Positions 1 to 11,153 are shown, counted from the stretch's first letter. The stretch: 64,000 nt of DNA from Perognathus longimembris pacificus (GCF_023159225.1 NC_063174.1:39467691-39531690); one strand, 5' to 3'. Program-made: numbers and translations. The notes: generated by a model from the sequence alone, not told the origin.

Positions 1-260
1 ATTGTACAAAGGAGTTGCCATTCAGCGGAGCAGTTTATGAATACAAAGCATCTTGATCAATGTCATTCCTTTTATCATTCTCTGTGATCCCTCTCAACCC
101 CACTCCTTCCCTTAATTTTCTTAATTTTGTAGGACGTGCATTGAATTTTATGACTGCATTCTCTCCCCTTCCTCTCTCCATTTGTCAGCTCCTACCCCTT
201 GATCCCACACATCACTTTTGAGTACCCTTTTCTTGGTGTTTATTTTGTTGGGTTATGAAT
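1..260 (-). mobile_element. L1 3' end fragment (probable)
   Basis: The opening 'attgtacaaaggagttgcc', followed by a pyrimidine-rich stretch, resembles the 3' untranslated end of the minus-strand L1 at 45280-46380, which opens 'attgtacaaagggtttta'. The 10567-10860 fragment is similar. No coding part is visible and the element is cut by the window edge. The assignment rests on similarity inside the window. Confidence 0.4.
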
Positions 261-467
261 GAGTCTTCCTAAGGAATGACACCTTTTGCGTTCTCTCCTG
301 AATGTATCATATTATTGTTTTGCAGACCCTTCAGGCTACATAGATTTATCATGGTCTGGAGATTAGGCTCCAGTCTTGCTAACTATGGGCTATGATGGCC
401 TTGACCTCAGGATTCCTCATTCAGGCTCTCTATTCTCTGCTTATCTCCAGACCCATTGCCATGTCTG

Positions 468-712
468 AGTGTCTGTGTTCTCCTCAAAACACACTTGTTG
501 ACCTCTTCACCTCTGAGGTGCTGGGTTTAAGAGGTAGGAGCTCTGGGAAGTGGTTGTGGGGCAGAACCCTCACAGGTGAAATTTGTGCCCTCCCAACCAT
601 GTGAGGATGCAGATTCCTAATCAATTGGTGCCTGATCCAAAACTGTAAGGAAAATCTTTTGCTTATCAGCCACTCAGGCTTTGGTGTTTTGTTATAGCAT
701 CCCCAATGGATC
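468..712 (+). mobile_element. MLT1-class MaLR LTR, 3' portion
   Basis: The end reads 'tttggtgttttgttatagca' and then a short 'aatggatcaaaaca', the typical end of MLT1/MaLR LTRs. Upstream, 'ccatgtgaggatgcag' and 'tcctcaaaacac' correspond to internal LTR landmarks. It is strongly diverged and the 5' boundary is uncertain. No internal retroviral sequence accompanies it. Confidence 0.6.
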
Positions 713-2388
713 AAAACACCAAGTGTAACCTTTCTGATAGGAGAAATTCTTGGGGTTAGCTATGTTCTGGAACTAAGTTTGGGAAGGTCATACTATGCAA
801 ATACTATATAACCCCTATGCCTGCAGGGTCTCAGATGACACCCTGAAGTCTGTCTCATTAACATTTCTACAACCAAATGCATAAATGTTCCTATGCATGG
901 AGTAAAGAATGGTGGCCTTAGAGCCATTGAGCTCAGGTTTTACCTCCATATTAGGTATGAGGAAGGTTTGTCTCCAGGGCTCTGTGTGTCTGAGACTCTG
1001 TATGTGCAAGCATGGGAAGGGAAGAGCAAGTACTCATGAATACCCCAGTTTCAATCTCAGTAGCTCTGATTGGTCTCCAAAAAGTGTAAAACCTAAGAAA
1101 CACTTTAACTTCAAGCACTTAGCAGGTCTCTGGGTATTAAGTATGTACGCACATCTATAGTACTCTCCATCTGCAAAGAGATAACAGTAAAGGATAGAGT
1201 GTGTGCCCTTGTCTTCACTCTGGCACATTACTGGTGGGCAAAGAGTTTGAAAGCCACTATATCTGAAACTTAATGTATTTATTTCATTACTTTCAAGTAC
1301 AACTTATGATCCAGAAAATAGGAACGTATATACACACACAGTATTATCAAGTGAAATTAGGTCAACCTGAATCTTGTTCCTGAATCTCTATTTCCAACAG
1401 CTCCTGTGGGGTTTGTACAAAAGGATTTTCCAAATCTTCTATCTTTATGCCCAGAAGTTAAAGAATACTTATCAAGCATGAAACAATTTAAGCATTCAAA
1501 AATAAGTTCATTTACCATTTGGAATCCTGAAATTCACAAGAATTTTCATGCGTGCCAGGCTTGGTCTCCCTGGCCAATTCATAGGGCAGAATCAATCCTA
1601 GTTTTGTTAATGCTCCTGCCAGCCTGGGTTTCCCATTTACCATGACAACATTTCAATTGTCCCATCTGTCAGCTCCAAGTGTCTTTTATGTATGTCAACA
1701 TTATTATGTTTTAAATAATTTCTCAATGCTACATTCTGGTGCTTTGCAATAGTGGAGGATGACTTTGACTTTGACATACTTCTCCCTAATACCAGCCAGA
1801 GGGAGTTAGGGGAGGGACTTAAAGGATCTTCTGATAAATCCAGATGATCGTATATAAGCTATCAGCCTGGGAGAATGCAACTTAGAGAAACTTCCTTATT
1901 AGAATTGTGAAATTTTACTTTGCAGATATACAATATGAACACTTTATGGCCAACTATGTGCAGAATTGGTCCAGAACTAATTTAGAGGTTCAGTAAAAAC
2001 TATTGGTATTTGATATTTTTGTTTGTTTAGGGATGTTGTCACAGGACTCACCACCAAGCAACACCATCAATGGGCAGTATTGTATGTCCCCATCTATTGT
2101 TCTTATGTCTGTCTCATTCACCTCATGGAGAAACTTCCACCTGGATGAGACCCAGGTCAGGGTCGTCTCCTATCAGATGCTGACTAGTAAAGTCCAAGGT
2201 AGAGAAGATTTCTTGAGAACAAGTCAAGTAAAGGCTTAGCACAGTAAAGTTACTTTAACATATTAATAGAAGCTAGGGCTGAACACAACCCTCTTCCTAC
2301 CATCTCCACCATCACTACTTGCCATTAACAATTCACCTGCCATTGACATTCACCGAGTTTAATTTGGTTTGCCTTTGCTGACAGTCAC
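713..2388. other. Unassigned unique sequence
   Basis: I see no repeat family, exon or RNA gene here. Open frames are short and lack domains. The composition is moderately AT-rich with no CpG cluster. Confidence 0.5.
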
Positions 2389-2575
2389 TTCCCCCCTTTC
2401 CTTCCTTGCTGATATGCTACCCTTTCCCAGCCCTCTTCCATCCTCTCCCCTTCCCTTCTCCTCACCTTTTCTCTCTCCTCTCATCCTCACCCTTTCTTTT
2501 ATTCTTCCTCTCCCCTATCCTCTTTCCTCTACTCCTCTCCATTCCCATCTACACTCTCACCCTTCCCAGGTCGCT
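2389..2575. repeat. CT-rich (polypyrimidine) tract
   Basis: About 190 bases on the plus strand are almost entirely C and T, built of imperfect 'ctctcc' and 'ccttcc' units. The apparent Leu/Ser/Pro-rich reading frame across it is a by-product of composition. Confidence 0.85.
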
Positions 2576-2804
2576 TGAATGAATCTCGTCTTTCTTATTC
2601 CATCCAGCCTCCAGTTTTGTTCCTTCCTTAGCTTTGCCAATGACTCCAGCTCTCTTCTTTTCCTGCTCTGACTTTCAGACATACTACTTTTTCAGGGAAT
2701 GGGGAGAATACACCTCTCTTTCCTGCTTGCTCTTCTCTTTACCTATGCTATACAGCAAACTACTCCCACACCCCAAATTAGTGACTTAACATAACAAACG
2801 CTTG

Positions 2805-3560
2805 AACATCCTATTGTCAGCAGAGGTGAATGATGGGCTCTTAGTCTTGCTGCAGGAAGAATTCAGGAGCATATTCACAGAGAGTTGTAACTGAGTGAGA
2901 TTTATGGAAGCAAAGACAAGAGCCCAGACAAAAAAAGACAGTGATGATCCTCCACAGAGGATGATGGTGGGGAATGCAACCAAGCCGTCGAGTGTCCTGA
3001 GCGCTTGAATTTCTGCCATTTTTACTGGCTGCAGGAGTTTTGAGATGGTAATTTTATGTGTACAAGCAAGAAGTTTGATACAGTAATTTTTTGTGCACAA
3101 CTGTAACCTCTTCTTTAAAAAAAAAAAAAAGGTGAAGACTTTTCAAGGAACCAGGAGATATGGGGTATGGTTTCACCTCATCAGATATCCTCAGATTAAA
3201 CATGGTGACTGGAGAGAGAGGGTGGATTCATGTCAAACCACAATGATAATGAGATGTGAATGAGGTCTCCAGATAACTATTAGGCTTGGCAAAGCCCCCA
3301 CTGATGGCCATTAGTTGCTAAGGATGGGCCCCTGTGACCCCAGGCTTGTTTGTGAGGCAGGCTGTTTAGCAAAAAATTGGACCAGCTCATTTTACTGGCT
3401 TTGTCTTTCCTTTCCTGCCTGCCTACCCCAACTCAATAGTTCAGTTTCCTTCTCAGGAAAATTCCTTCGCTCCTTGTGGTATGGGTTGAAGACACTCAGG
3501 AGTTTCAGTTAGCAACAGGGTTCATTGGAAGCTTCCCGATGACTTGGCTCACGTGGCCCT
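2805..3560 (-). mobile_element. Candidate class I ERV LTR, old
   Basis: Read on the minus strand, the region contains 'ataaatctcactcagtt' followed by 'cctgaattcttcctgc'. This is the layout of polyadenylation signal, then R/U5 pyrimidine block, seen in several class I ERV LTRs. Boundaries were not determined and no terminal TG...CA could be fixed. An A14 run lies at 3117-3130. Confidence 0.3.
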
Positions 3561-3694
3561 ACCATGGTGGGGAGGCTAGGAGGCATGCCGGGCTGGAACT
3601 GCCCACTGGAGCACCCGCACAGGGTGGTCTCAGGGCAGTGAGACCTCGTTATGGCATGTGGCTTTCCTGAGGCTGACAGTTTAAAAGAAAGGAA

Positions 3695-3830
3695 GCAGAG
3701 CCAGGACTCGGTGCCACTTCTGCCACTTACTAATGGTCGATCAATTCCACATCTTTTCCAGTCTAAGAAAAGGACCCTAGGTATAAGTATAGCAGATCCC
3801 ACCTCTGCCAGTAATCTAATACATTGTCTT
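3695..3830 (+). mobile_element. MIR SINE fragment
   Basis: The core 'cttctgccacttactaat' with the downstream order 'tccag..aagaaaaggacc..gtataagtatagcaga' parallels the MIR consensus, in which a 'ctgccacttact' core is followed by the 'tcatctgtaaaatgggg' block. It is old and heavily diverged. Confidence 0.5.
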
Positions 3831-3840
3831 ACTTATTACT

Positions 3841-4430
3841 TGCTATGGTTTGAACATCACCTCAAAAACTCCTGGTGAGGCCAGTGGCTGCACACCTGTA
3901 ATCCTAGCTACTTAGGAGGCTGGCATATAAGGATTGTGGTTAGAAGTCAGCCTGGGCAGAAGAGTTCCTGTGAGACTTATCTCCAATTAACCTCTCTGAA
4001 AAGAAAAACAAAGAAGCGGCACTGTGGCTCAAAGTGGTAGAGCACTAGACTTGAGCAAAAGAGCCCAGGGATAACTCTCAGGCCTTGAGTTCAACCCCTG
4101 TGATGGACAAACAAACAACAAAAGACCTCATGCTGAAACTGCATTGCCATTTTAGCAGTATTAAGAGGTAAGGCCTTTAAGGAGGGATTAGGTCCAGATA
4201 CATCTATCCTTGTGTGTGGATTGCCATTATGGAGGGAGTGGCTTTGTTAAAACAGCTCTGTATCTGCCTGTGCTAGCCAGATAAAGCCTTCAGCCTCATA
4301 TGGTGCAACAAGAAATCACCTGACAGGTCCTACTGCCATCTTGGGCTTTCCAACCTCCAAAATGACAGGAAGTATATCTCTGTTCTTACTAGATTTGCCA
4401 GTCTCAGGCATTCTTTTGTAGTGGCAGAAG
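3841..4430 (+). mobile_element. MaLR LTR split by a SINE
   Basis: It begins 'tgctatggtttgaacatc', the usual MaLR LTR start. After the SINE at 3873-4130 it resumes with 'agtattaagaggtaaggcct' and 'aggagggattaggtcc', the next landmarks of the same LTR type. The 3' limit near 4430 is approximate. The SINE inserted later than the LTR. Confidence 0.65.
3873..4130 (+). mobile_element. B1-like/Geo dimeric SINE
   Basis: The left part carries the B1/7SL landmarks 'cctgtaatcctagctact' and 'aggaggctg'. The right part is the Geo monomer ('cactgtggctcaaagtggta', then 'agcccagggataactc' and 'ggccttgagttcaacccc'). A short 'acaaacaaac' tail follows. It lies inside the MaLR LTR at 3841-4430. Confidence 0.8.
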
Positions 4431-4742
4431 GAGTCAGAGACAGTGTTTAATGTTAAGGATGGTATGTCTTTCTCAGGTAATTTGAGGTACTTAGGGCAGG
4501 TGTCAGGAAATAGGAACTGAGTTGGATAATGCTGGGGAGAGGAAGTTCTTCCCCTCTGTTCACTTTCTTCCCAGGTAATCGTGGCTTTGGGAGCTGAACT
4601 CGCAGTGTAGTTGAGAGCTCAGAGCTAAACCAACATCCATTTCTGTATTTCTTCCCAGGCATGGCAGGTTGGGAGATGTGAGGACAAGAGAGGAGTCACT
4701 CCCCCTGTCAGGGTGAGCCATGGCTCTGTTAAACCAGGTATG

Positions 4743-4933
4743 GGGCTGGGAATATGGCCTAGTGCCAAGAGTGCTTGCCTCCTACACATGAAGCTCTCAG
4801 TTCGATTCCCCAGCACCACATATATGGAAAATGCTGTGGCTCAGCTGGCAGAGTGCTAGCCTTGAGCAAAAAGAAGCCAGGGACAGTGCTCAGGCCCTGA
4901 GTCCAAGGCCCAGGAGTGGCAAAAAAAAAACAA
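4743..4933 (+). mobile_element. IDL-Geo dimeric SINE
   Basis: The ID-like head ('ggggctgggaatatggccta', B box 'agttcgattcc') joins the Geo monomer ('gctgtggctcagctggcaga', 'cagggacagtgctcagg'). The A-rich tail passes directly into a CA microsatellite. A 10-base target-site duplication, 'accaggtatg', lies at 4733-4742 and 5001-5010, so SINE and microsatellite together form one insertion. Confidence 0.92.
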
Positions 4934-4934
4934 A

Positions 4935-5000
4935 ACACACACACACACACACACACAGACACACACACACACAGACACACACACACACACACACACACAC
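4935..5000. repeat. (CA)n microsatellite in a SINE tail
   Basis: About 66 bases of CA repeat with two 'cagaca' interruptions sit between the A tail of the SINE at 4743 and its right-hand target-site duplication at 5001-5010. It therefore arose from the SINE tail. Confidence 0.95.
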
Positions 5001-5439
5001 ACCAGGTATGACATCTTAGGCAGGGACCAAGACATGGTCCATGGAAATCCAGGCTGTCTCCTCTGTTTACCCTGCTCAGGAGCTAAACGCGATATTTACT
5101 GCTTTAAATAGTTGACAAAATATCAAAAGAAGACATTTCGTGGAACACAAAAAATTACCTAAATTCAAATGTTAGTGTTCCTATGTAAAGTTAAGATGGA
5201 ACACAGCCATGTTCATTCGTTTATGTATTATCAGTGGCGACTTTCACACTACAAGAGCAGGGACAGAGATTTTTTGGTCCACAAAGCCCAAATATTTGCT
5301 GCCTTGCTCTTTATAGATAAGTAACTTCTTTATTGATCTTGCCTAAGAACAGTTGCAGTTTTCAAAGCTGGATGCCAGACTCAAGGTGACTGCAAGGAGA
5401 AAAGAAAGCTTGTGATTGGAATCACTGGAATATTCTTTA

Positions 5440-5790
5440 AAGGCCCATATGCTAAAAGCTTGGTCTCCAGGTTGTTGCTGTTGGGAGGTGGTACAAGTTT
5501 GAAGAGGTGGAGTCTAGAACGGGGTCTCTACACCACTGGATATGACCCTGCTCCCCCCAGTGGGACTGTGAAACCCAATCTCTTCATTTCTTGCCTTCAT
5601 GGTATTGAAATGAGAAATTGTATACCTCTATATCCTCCTTGCTGTTACCATTCAGTATCCTACCAGCTACGTACCAGGCAATGGGTCTAATTAATCCTGG
5701 GCTCTCAAATTATGAGACAACATAGACCTTTTTTCTCAATAAATTGGTTTGCCTAGGCATTTGTTACAGTACTGGAAATCTGAGTAACAT
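5440..5790 (+). mobile_element. Rodent MaLR LTR (ORR1/MT-like)
   Basis: Landmarks in order are 'ggtggagtctag', then 'attatgagacaacataga', then 'ctcaataaattggtttgcct', then 'gttacagtactggaaatctg'. This matches the 3' half of rodent MaLR LTRs, where an 'aataaa' signal precedes the terminal 'caggtattttggtcacag'-type block. The 5' boundary is approximate. No internal region is attached. Confidence 0.6.
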
Positions 5791-6111
5791 GGGGAAGAAT
5801 GAAAACCATGTGAGCACTAGCAATAAATGTAATTTTGATCATTCAAAGTCCATGTAATGTGTGGCTTATTGAAAGCTGGAGAAGAAATGAATTGTCTGAT
5901 CTGGGAGAAGAATGAAAGGCCTCTTCTACAGAATGTCCTTTGCAGATGGATTCCTTCTTTTTGTCATTGTCTAAATGACTCTTATTTGGAGAATAAAGAA
6001 GTATTTTTGTCCCCATAGCCAATTAGTTTCTGTCCAAAAGCATAAAATATGATCGTTTCTGTCATCACTGTACATGTCCTCCTGAACAGTACCTTAGAAA
6101 TGTATCAGAAG
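5791..6111. other. Unassigned unique sequence
   Basis: No repeat family or exon signal was recognised. Confidence 0.4.
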
Positions 6112-6212
6112 AGTTGAGTATGGTAGCACCTGTGTGTAATCCCAGCAGCTTGAGGTAGAGAACAAGACCTTTTCTGAAGAAACAAATAAAAAGAAAAGAT
6201 AAAAAAAAATGA
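6112..6212 (+). mobile_element. B1-like SINE monomer, truncated
   Basis: 'tggtagcacctgtgtgtaat', then 'cccagcagcttgaggtag', ends in an A-rich tail ('aaaagataaaaaaaaa'). Its middle is much shorter than a full B1, so this is a deleted or fragmentary copy. Confidence 0.6.
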
Positions 6213-6837
6213 ATGTGCTTAATAGTCATATGCTATACTCCTCCAGTGATTCTATAAACCAGTTCTAAAGCATTCCTATTTTTTGTGCACTGAAATTTGA
6301 TGGTAGGTTTGTCTGGACTCTTATTCTCACATCTGGCATGGTGTAGGAAACATTCATTTGAAACCTCCTGCTCCGGCTCCAGGTGAGCACATCTTCCCAA
6401 ATGGAATCACCTTGCTCCCTGGCCAGCGCCTCTCTTGTTGGCCTAAGAATGCCAAGCTGGCATGTGAATGTGAGTTTTTCCTTCAGGTATACTATAGAGG
6501 ATTTTCTGCTTCTGTTTTACTTTTCTGTGCTGTTTTTAAATTTGCTCTCAAATTCCATAGCAGTTTTGTTAAACTCCCTGCTGGGTTTGAGTGGTGATGG
6601 TGATTAAACTCCCTCTCCTGGGTGGTATCTTCACTGAAAGGGGATGAAATCCATCCGGCAGTCATGTCCTACTTCTTCACACTCGTCATTCGTGGTAGCC
6701 TCTTAGATACTTTCTTAGGGACAACAAGTGGCCCCCAGTCTCTGTCCTCTGAACTACCCAGGGGCTGCAAGTTACTGGAGACTGCAGTAGTGATTCACAG
6801 ACCACTCTGAAGGAGGAGGATGCTTGGGAGAGAGAAT
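6213..6837. other. Unassigned unique sequence
   Basis: Two overlapping open frames of about 75-80 codons cross 6358-6607, but neither has a recognisable domain or splice context. I see no repeat family. Confidence 0.4.
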
Positions 6838-6950
6838 AAAAAAGAAAGGAATGGAGAAGGGAAGGGAAGGGGTTGGGAAAGGGAAGAGGGAGGAGGAGAG
6901 GAGACAGAGGAGAGAGAGGGGGGAGAGGAAAGGAGAGGAGAGGAGAGCAA
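6838..6950. repeat. Purine-rich (GGGA/GGA) tract
   Basis: About 110 bases are nearly all A and G, with 'gggaagg' and 'gaggagag' units. The 134-residue minus-strand open frame over it is Ser/Pro/Leu low-complexity translation, not a gene. Confidence 0.85.
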
Positions 6951-6999
6951 AGTTAAAATGGCTCGGATAGACATCCTACCACACTCTACCAGCTGCCAT

Positions 7000-7260
7000 T
7001 TTGAATGTGTCCCCCAAGGTTCTTGTGTTGGAAACCTCACCCCACCCCACCTCCGCTCAGTGCCACAGCATTGGGTGTTGTGGGAGGTAGAGTGAGTGAG
7101 TGCATTCATTGTGACTGTGTGAATGGCTTCCTTAAAGGGATGAGTTTGGTTCTGGTACTCTTGTCCTCTTTCCTCTGGCCTTCCGCCATGGTGATGCATC
7201 CAGAGGCCTCAGAGATGCCAGCCTCTCCATATTGACTTCCTTGCCTCCAGGATGATGTGA
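7000..7260 (+). mobile_element. MaLR-type LTR
   Basis: 'tttgaatgtgtcccccaagg' followed by 'ttcttgtgttggaaacctca', then 'gttgtgggaggtagagtg', then 'ccttccgccatggtgatgc', gives the standard order of a MaLR LTR. It ends near 'ttgacttccttgcctccagg'. The terminal part is missing. Confidence 0.65.
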
Positions 7261-7394
7261 CGTCAGGTTCTCCTGCACTGATTACCCAGTGTGTGATAAG
7301 TATGTGCACTAAGACCTTGAGTGTTAAACAGGTTCATACCAGCAAACGCCTTGCCCTTACCCTAAGTCTAACAAGAAACTTAGAACAAGTTTAT

Positions 7395-7500
7395 AAAGTC
7401 AACAGACATGACCAAATGCAGAGGAAGAAACTGAGGTTCAGAGAGATTAAGGGACTGGCCTAATGATATCATTTGACAATTGGACCTGAGTTCAAGCCCC
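7395..7500 (+). mobile_element. MIR SINE fragment
   Basis: 'gaagaaactgaggttcagag' with 'agattaagggactggccta' and 'gacctgagttcaagcccc' is the well-known 3' half of MIR. It is old but clearly recognisable. Confidence 0.8.
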
Positions 7501-8104
7501 CTTCTTCAGCCCTCTCACTTCCATAAGTGGCAGTGCCATGCCCCACAGGCTCTGGTCAAACATGTTAGTGTGATTCTGTTTCTCTTGCATCCTTCTTTTA
7601 AACCTCCTGCACTGACTTTTAAAGTTTATCCACAATGGCCTCTGCCATTCCCACACTGTCCTAAGCCACCAGCATCTCTGTCCTGGGTCATCGTGATATT
7701 GTATTCTGCCAGCTTGTGCCCTTCTTTCCTGAAAGTTGATTTGCAATACACAGGAGGAGAAGCCAGATCAAATTGGTGTCTAGATTCCCATTTGCTGGGT
7801 GATCTCATTTCATTCCAAATAGAAATGTGAGTCCCTACTGGGACTACAACCTGCCCCCTAACCTGCATATTCTCTCTGTCCTTGTACCCAGCCTGTGCTC
7901 TCTATTCTTTGCCCATATCAGCTTCCTTACCTAAGTCTCTGGAATAACTAGTCTCTTGCCTTTTGCTTGCCTTGAACACTCCTGTTCCCGGAAACTCATG
8001 ATTTGTTTTCTCTCTTTATGTCTTTATAGTGAAACACTCTGCCCACTCTAAGAGGAAAACTTTCTCTTCTATCTCTACTACTCACTATTTCATTTTTTCT
8101 TTGC
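7501..8104. other. Unassigned sequence, possible ancient L2
   Basis: The wording of 7870-8060 (for example 'cccatatcagcttccttacc' and 'gtctctggaataact') vaguely recalls L2, but not enough to call it. A 116-codon open frame at 7480-7830 has no domain. Confidence 0.3.
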
Positions 8105-8352
8105 TTCACTTTTTGTTTGTTTATTTGTTTGTTGATCTCGGGGCTTGAACTCAGGGCCTAGGCACTGTCCCTGAGCTTTTTCACTCAAGGCTAGTGCTCT
8201 ACCACTTTGAGCCACAGCACCATTTCCGGTTTTCTGGTGGTTAATTAGAGATAAGTGTCTCACAGACTTTCCTGCCCAGGCTGGTTTCAAACCATAATCC
8301 TCAGATCTTACCCTGCTGAGTAGCTAGGATTATAGGCATGAGCCACCAGCTT
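8105..8352 (-). mobile_element. B1-like/Geo dimeric SINE
   Basis: Read in reverse it has a B1-like head (plus-strand 'gagtagctaggattataggc') and Geo body (plus-strand 'cactgtccctgagcttttt', 'ctagtgctctaccacttt'). The tail is an interrupted 'tttgtttgttta' tract at the left edge. Flanking 'tatttcattttttct' and 'tatttcttattctct' may be an eroded target-site duplication. Confidence 0.88.
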
Positions 8353-8394
8353 AGTATTTCTTATTCTCTGAACTTGCTTAATTTTCTCCATAGT

Positions 8395-8575
8395 ACTACT
8401 TAACACCTGATAAGCTGAATGTCTTATTTATTTGTTTATCATCTCCCTTTTCAGAGAATATAAGCCATATGATGGTATGACTTCTCTGTGTATTTAGTGA
8501 TCCAGTGGCTCTTACAGGGCTTGTTACATAGTAAACACTCAGAGAAATGTAATGAGTCAATGAATGAATTTTCAG
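8395..8575 (+). mobile_element. L2 LINE 3' end fragment
   Basis: 'gggcttgttacatagtaaac' followed by 'actcagagaaatgtaatgag' and 'tgaatgaatt' corresponds to the classical L2 3' end. It is very old. Confidence 0.5.
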
Positions 8576-10289
8576 TCTTAGGGCTGGAAATCCAAGTCTC
8601 TCTGCTCTTGTCATATGCCCTCCATACTGCTGGGTAATTTCCCCTTGACCGCATAGACAGAAGAGAATTCATTCAGGAACTAGTTGAAGAATGCATGTCT
8701 GCAAATGAAGTTGCTTCTGGTTTCTGAGATGCATTTGTACATGAATAATTCTATGATTACCAAGGCTGATTTTAGAATTTAGAATCCCAGAGTATGAGCT
8801 TCCCAGACAGGTCTCTTTGCTTCCAATCTCTTTGCTTCTAAGCTTTTATATGTGTAAAAATACACAAGTTAGTAGACAATCATTCTTCTTTCCACATCAC
8901 AAATTCTATCATTTGGTCCATTAAGCTCCAGAAAAGTCACCTGCTGTTTAGTTTGTGTTGTCACCTTCTAACTGTATCAAAGGCTCAAGCTCTCTGAAGA
9001 CCAGAACAAAGTTGCCTTTTTTCTGTATTTGTTGTCTCAAGGTGCTGGATGCAATGTTCCGTCCTCAGTTAGCTGTTGATATGCTTTGCTGTCTCCACTA
9101 AAGACAACTGAACTCTGAGCTCTCCCTTGGTTTGAAGTCTGTTGCTCGATAAAGTGGTTGTAAGAGAAGTATCATGTGGCTGCACCAGAGGCTATTCCAC
9201 TTCTGTGCTGGTGTCCATTGCCACCCTAGTCAATAGATCCTCTGTTCTGCAAAGCAAATGCAAACATTATAGGTACCAAGAAATAACAAAAATGTGGGCA
9301 ATCTTAGGATTCTGCAGACTGGAATGAGGTACCAAAGTTCAATAGCTATCTTAAATGAAGAGAAGGATGAATATTAAGATTCATATATAAGGTGGCTTGG
9401 TTGACGCTGAGGGGCTGTTGTGGGTTATGTAAGATTAGAGAGAAGTGTAGAAGATAGGACAGGAAACATCATTCATAGTCCCAAACTACAGCCCCGTGCA
9501 GGTTAAAGCACTGGAGAGGTACAATAGGTTTTTAAGTGCTTAAGTGACTGGAATTTTGCTCCTGAACATTTTCAGTGATAAGAAACTCGGCACTGATTTC
9601 TGTTTCTTTTTTTTTTTTTAATACCATTCACTGTGAGCAGGTTTATGCTACTAGGGAAATGTGATCATAAATGGATCGCCTGGATCTCTAGAGCAGGTTT
9701 TCTCTGAGATAGAATAGAATTCATGATAAACCTCCTAAATGTGAAAATGCAAGCAACTGGACTAGCAACCCAGTGAATCAGGGCATCCTGAAATGAATCG
9801 GTACAAATGGATCAATCTGTCTATCTGTCTGTCTGTCAGTCTATATTTCCAGTGACTCCAGATTATGTTTGTGTTTGCACCCAGGTTACAATCCTTTTCT
9901 CTAGAAAAGCTGCTCTGTACGGGTAACAAGGCACCATTTCACATTGTTTAACGTGACTCTCCCTAAATTTCCTTGGAAATGTAACTAGAGAACTTGGCTC
10001 CTCTTGTGGGGTGGATTTTCCAAGGGATCCAGGAGTCTGAACAGACTCTAGAAACCTTGGAGACCAAGGAAAGAATCTCCTGAAGCCTGGCTAGTTTTGT
10101 ATTTAACTGTGGTTTCCCCTTTGTTCCATTTTGGTGATTTAAGGAGTCATAAGAGAGAAAATGTGGCTGGTGATTCCAGATAAGGAAATATGTTTATTTT
10201 TCAAATAACAGTAAACTAAACAATACCCCCCCCCCCGAAAAAAAGAAACTCAGAACTGAATGTATTTGATTATTTTAGTGGGGGGAGGA
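8576..10289. other. Unassigned unique sequence
   Basis: I recognise only a T13 run near 9607, a short 'ctgtctgtctgtc' tract near 9820-9835 and a C11 run near 10226. No gene evidence. Reading frames are short. Confidence 0.5.
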
Positions 10290-10552
10290 GGGGCGGGCAC
10301 ACTGTGTGTCCTGGGGCTTGAACTTAAGGCCTAAGCACTGTCCTTGAGCTTTTTTATTTGCTCAATGCTATTACTCTGCTACTTGAGCTACAGTTCTACT
10401 TCCTTTTTTTTCTTTCTTTTTCTTTTTTTGGTGGTTAATTAGAGATAACTGTCTTACAGATGTTCCTACCCAGGCTGGTTTTTATCTACATTTCTCGACT
10501 CTGTTTCCTGAGTAGCTGGGATTATAGGCATGAGCTACTGACACCGGGCCAG
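10290..10552 (-). mobile_element. B1-like/Geo dimeric SINE with internal T-rich expansion
   Basis: The Geo body reads on the plus strand 'gcactgtccttgagcttttt', and the B1-like head reads 'gagtagctgggattataggc'. The junction between monomers is enlarged by a T/C-rich stretch at about 10403-10429. Confidence 0.85.
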
Positions 10553-10566
10553 TTGTGTTATTTTTG

Positions 10567-10860
10567 TTTATATCTTTAAACAGCTTGTGAAGGGGGTTAC
10601 AATTTAATGGGTGTACACTGCACCTTGATTAGAGTCATCTCTTCTATCATTCTCTTCCCCTCACCCTTCCCCAATAGTCACATTGTTTCCTATTAGATTT
10701 GTCAACCATTTCTTTTTGTTTGTCTGCCCCACTCATGTGTTTCAGCTTCCTGATACACATTTTGTTAAACAATTAGAACCAATTTATCTTAATGTTATAA
10801 TCATTATATGTTAGTAAGAATTAGTTGATTTCGTTGATTTCCTTTTAAGTATGAAATTTT
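10567..10860 (-). mobile_element. L1 3' end fragment (probable)
   Basis: 'ttgtgaagggggttacaatt' followed by 'cttctatcattctcttcccc' resembles the 3' ends at 1-260 and near 45311, all in the same orientation. No coding sequence is attached. It directly precedes the GT tract of the next SINE. Confidence 0.4.
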
Positions 10861-10863
10861 GAA

Positions 10864-10900
10864 AGTGTGTGTGTGTGTGTGTGCGTGCGTGTGTGCATGC

Positions 10901-10937
<37 letters not shown>
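10864..10937. repeat. (GT)n microsatellite with GCGTGC interruptions
   Basis: 74 bases of GT repeat are interrupted by 'gcgtgcgtg' and 'gcatgcgtgcg' in the middle. It sits at the 3' tail side of the minus-strand SINE at 10938-11153. Confidence 0.95.
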
Positions 10938-10938
<1 letters not shown>

Positions 10939-11153
10939 TGGGGCTTGACCTCAGGGCCTTAAGCACTGTCCCTAAGCTTTTGTGCTCAAGGCTAGTGCTC
11001 CCGTTGAGTCAAATCTCTATTTCTGGCTTCTTAGTGATTAGTTAGAGATAGTAGTGTCATGGACTTTCCTGCCAGGGCTAGTTTTGAACCTCCATCCTCA
11101 GATCTCTGCCTCCCGAGTAGCTAGGTTTACAGGTATGAGCCATTGCACCCAGC
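10938..11153 (-). mobile_element. B1-like/Geo dimeric SINE
   Basis: The plus strand shows 'taagcactgtccctaagctt', then 'gctcaaggctagtgctcc', then 'gagtagctaggtttacaggt', the reverse of a B1-like head and Geo body. The flanking 'tgaaagtgt' (left of the GT tract) and 'tgaaaatgt' (right) look like an imperfect target-site duplication that includes the microsatellite. Confidence 0.85.

Noticed and set aside
4750..4815. tRNA-like segments with A and B boxes at this and the other ID heads
   Set aside because: These are SINE heads and lack a paired acceptor stem; no genuine tRNA gene is present.
4935..5000. Regularly spaced short repeats considered as a CRISPR-like array (also other microsatellites)
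   Set aside because: No spacer structure, and the genome is mammalian; they are simple microsatellites.
6795..7199. 134-codon minus-strand frame rich in Ser, Pro and Leu
   Set aside because: It is the translation of the purine-rich tract at 6838-6950 plus a MaLR LTR.
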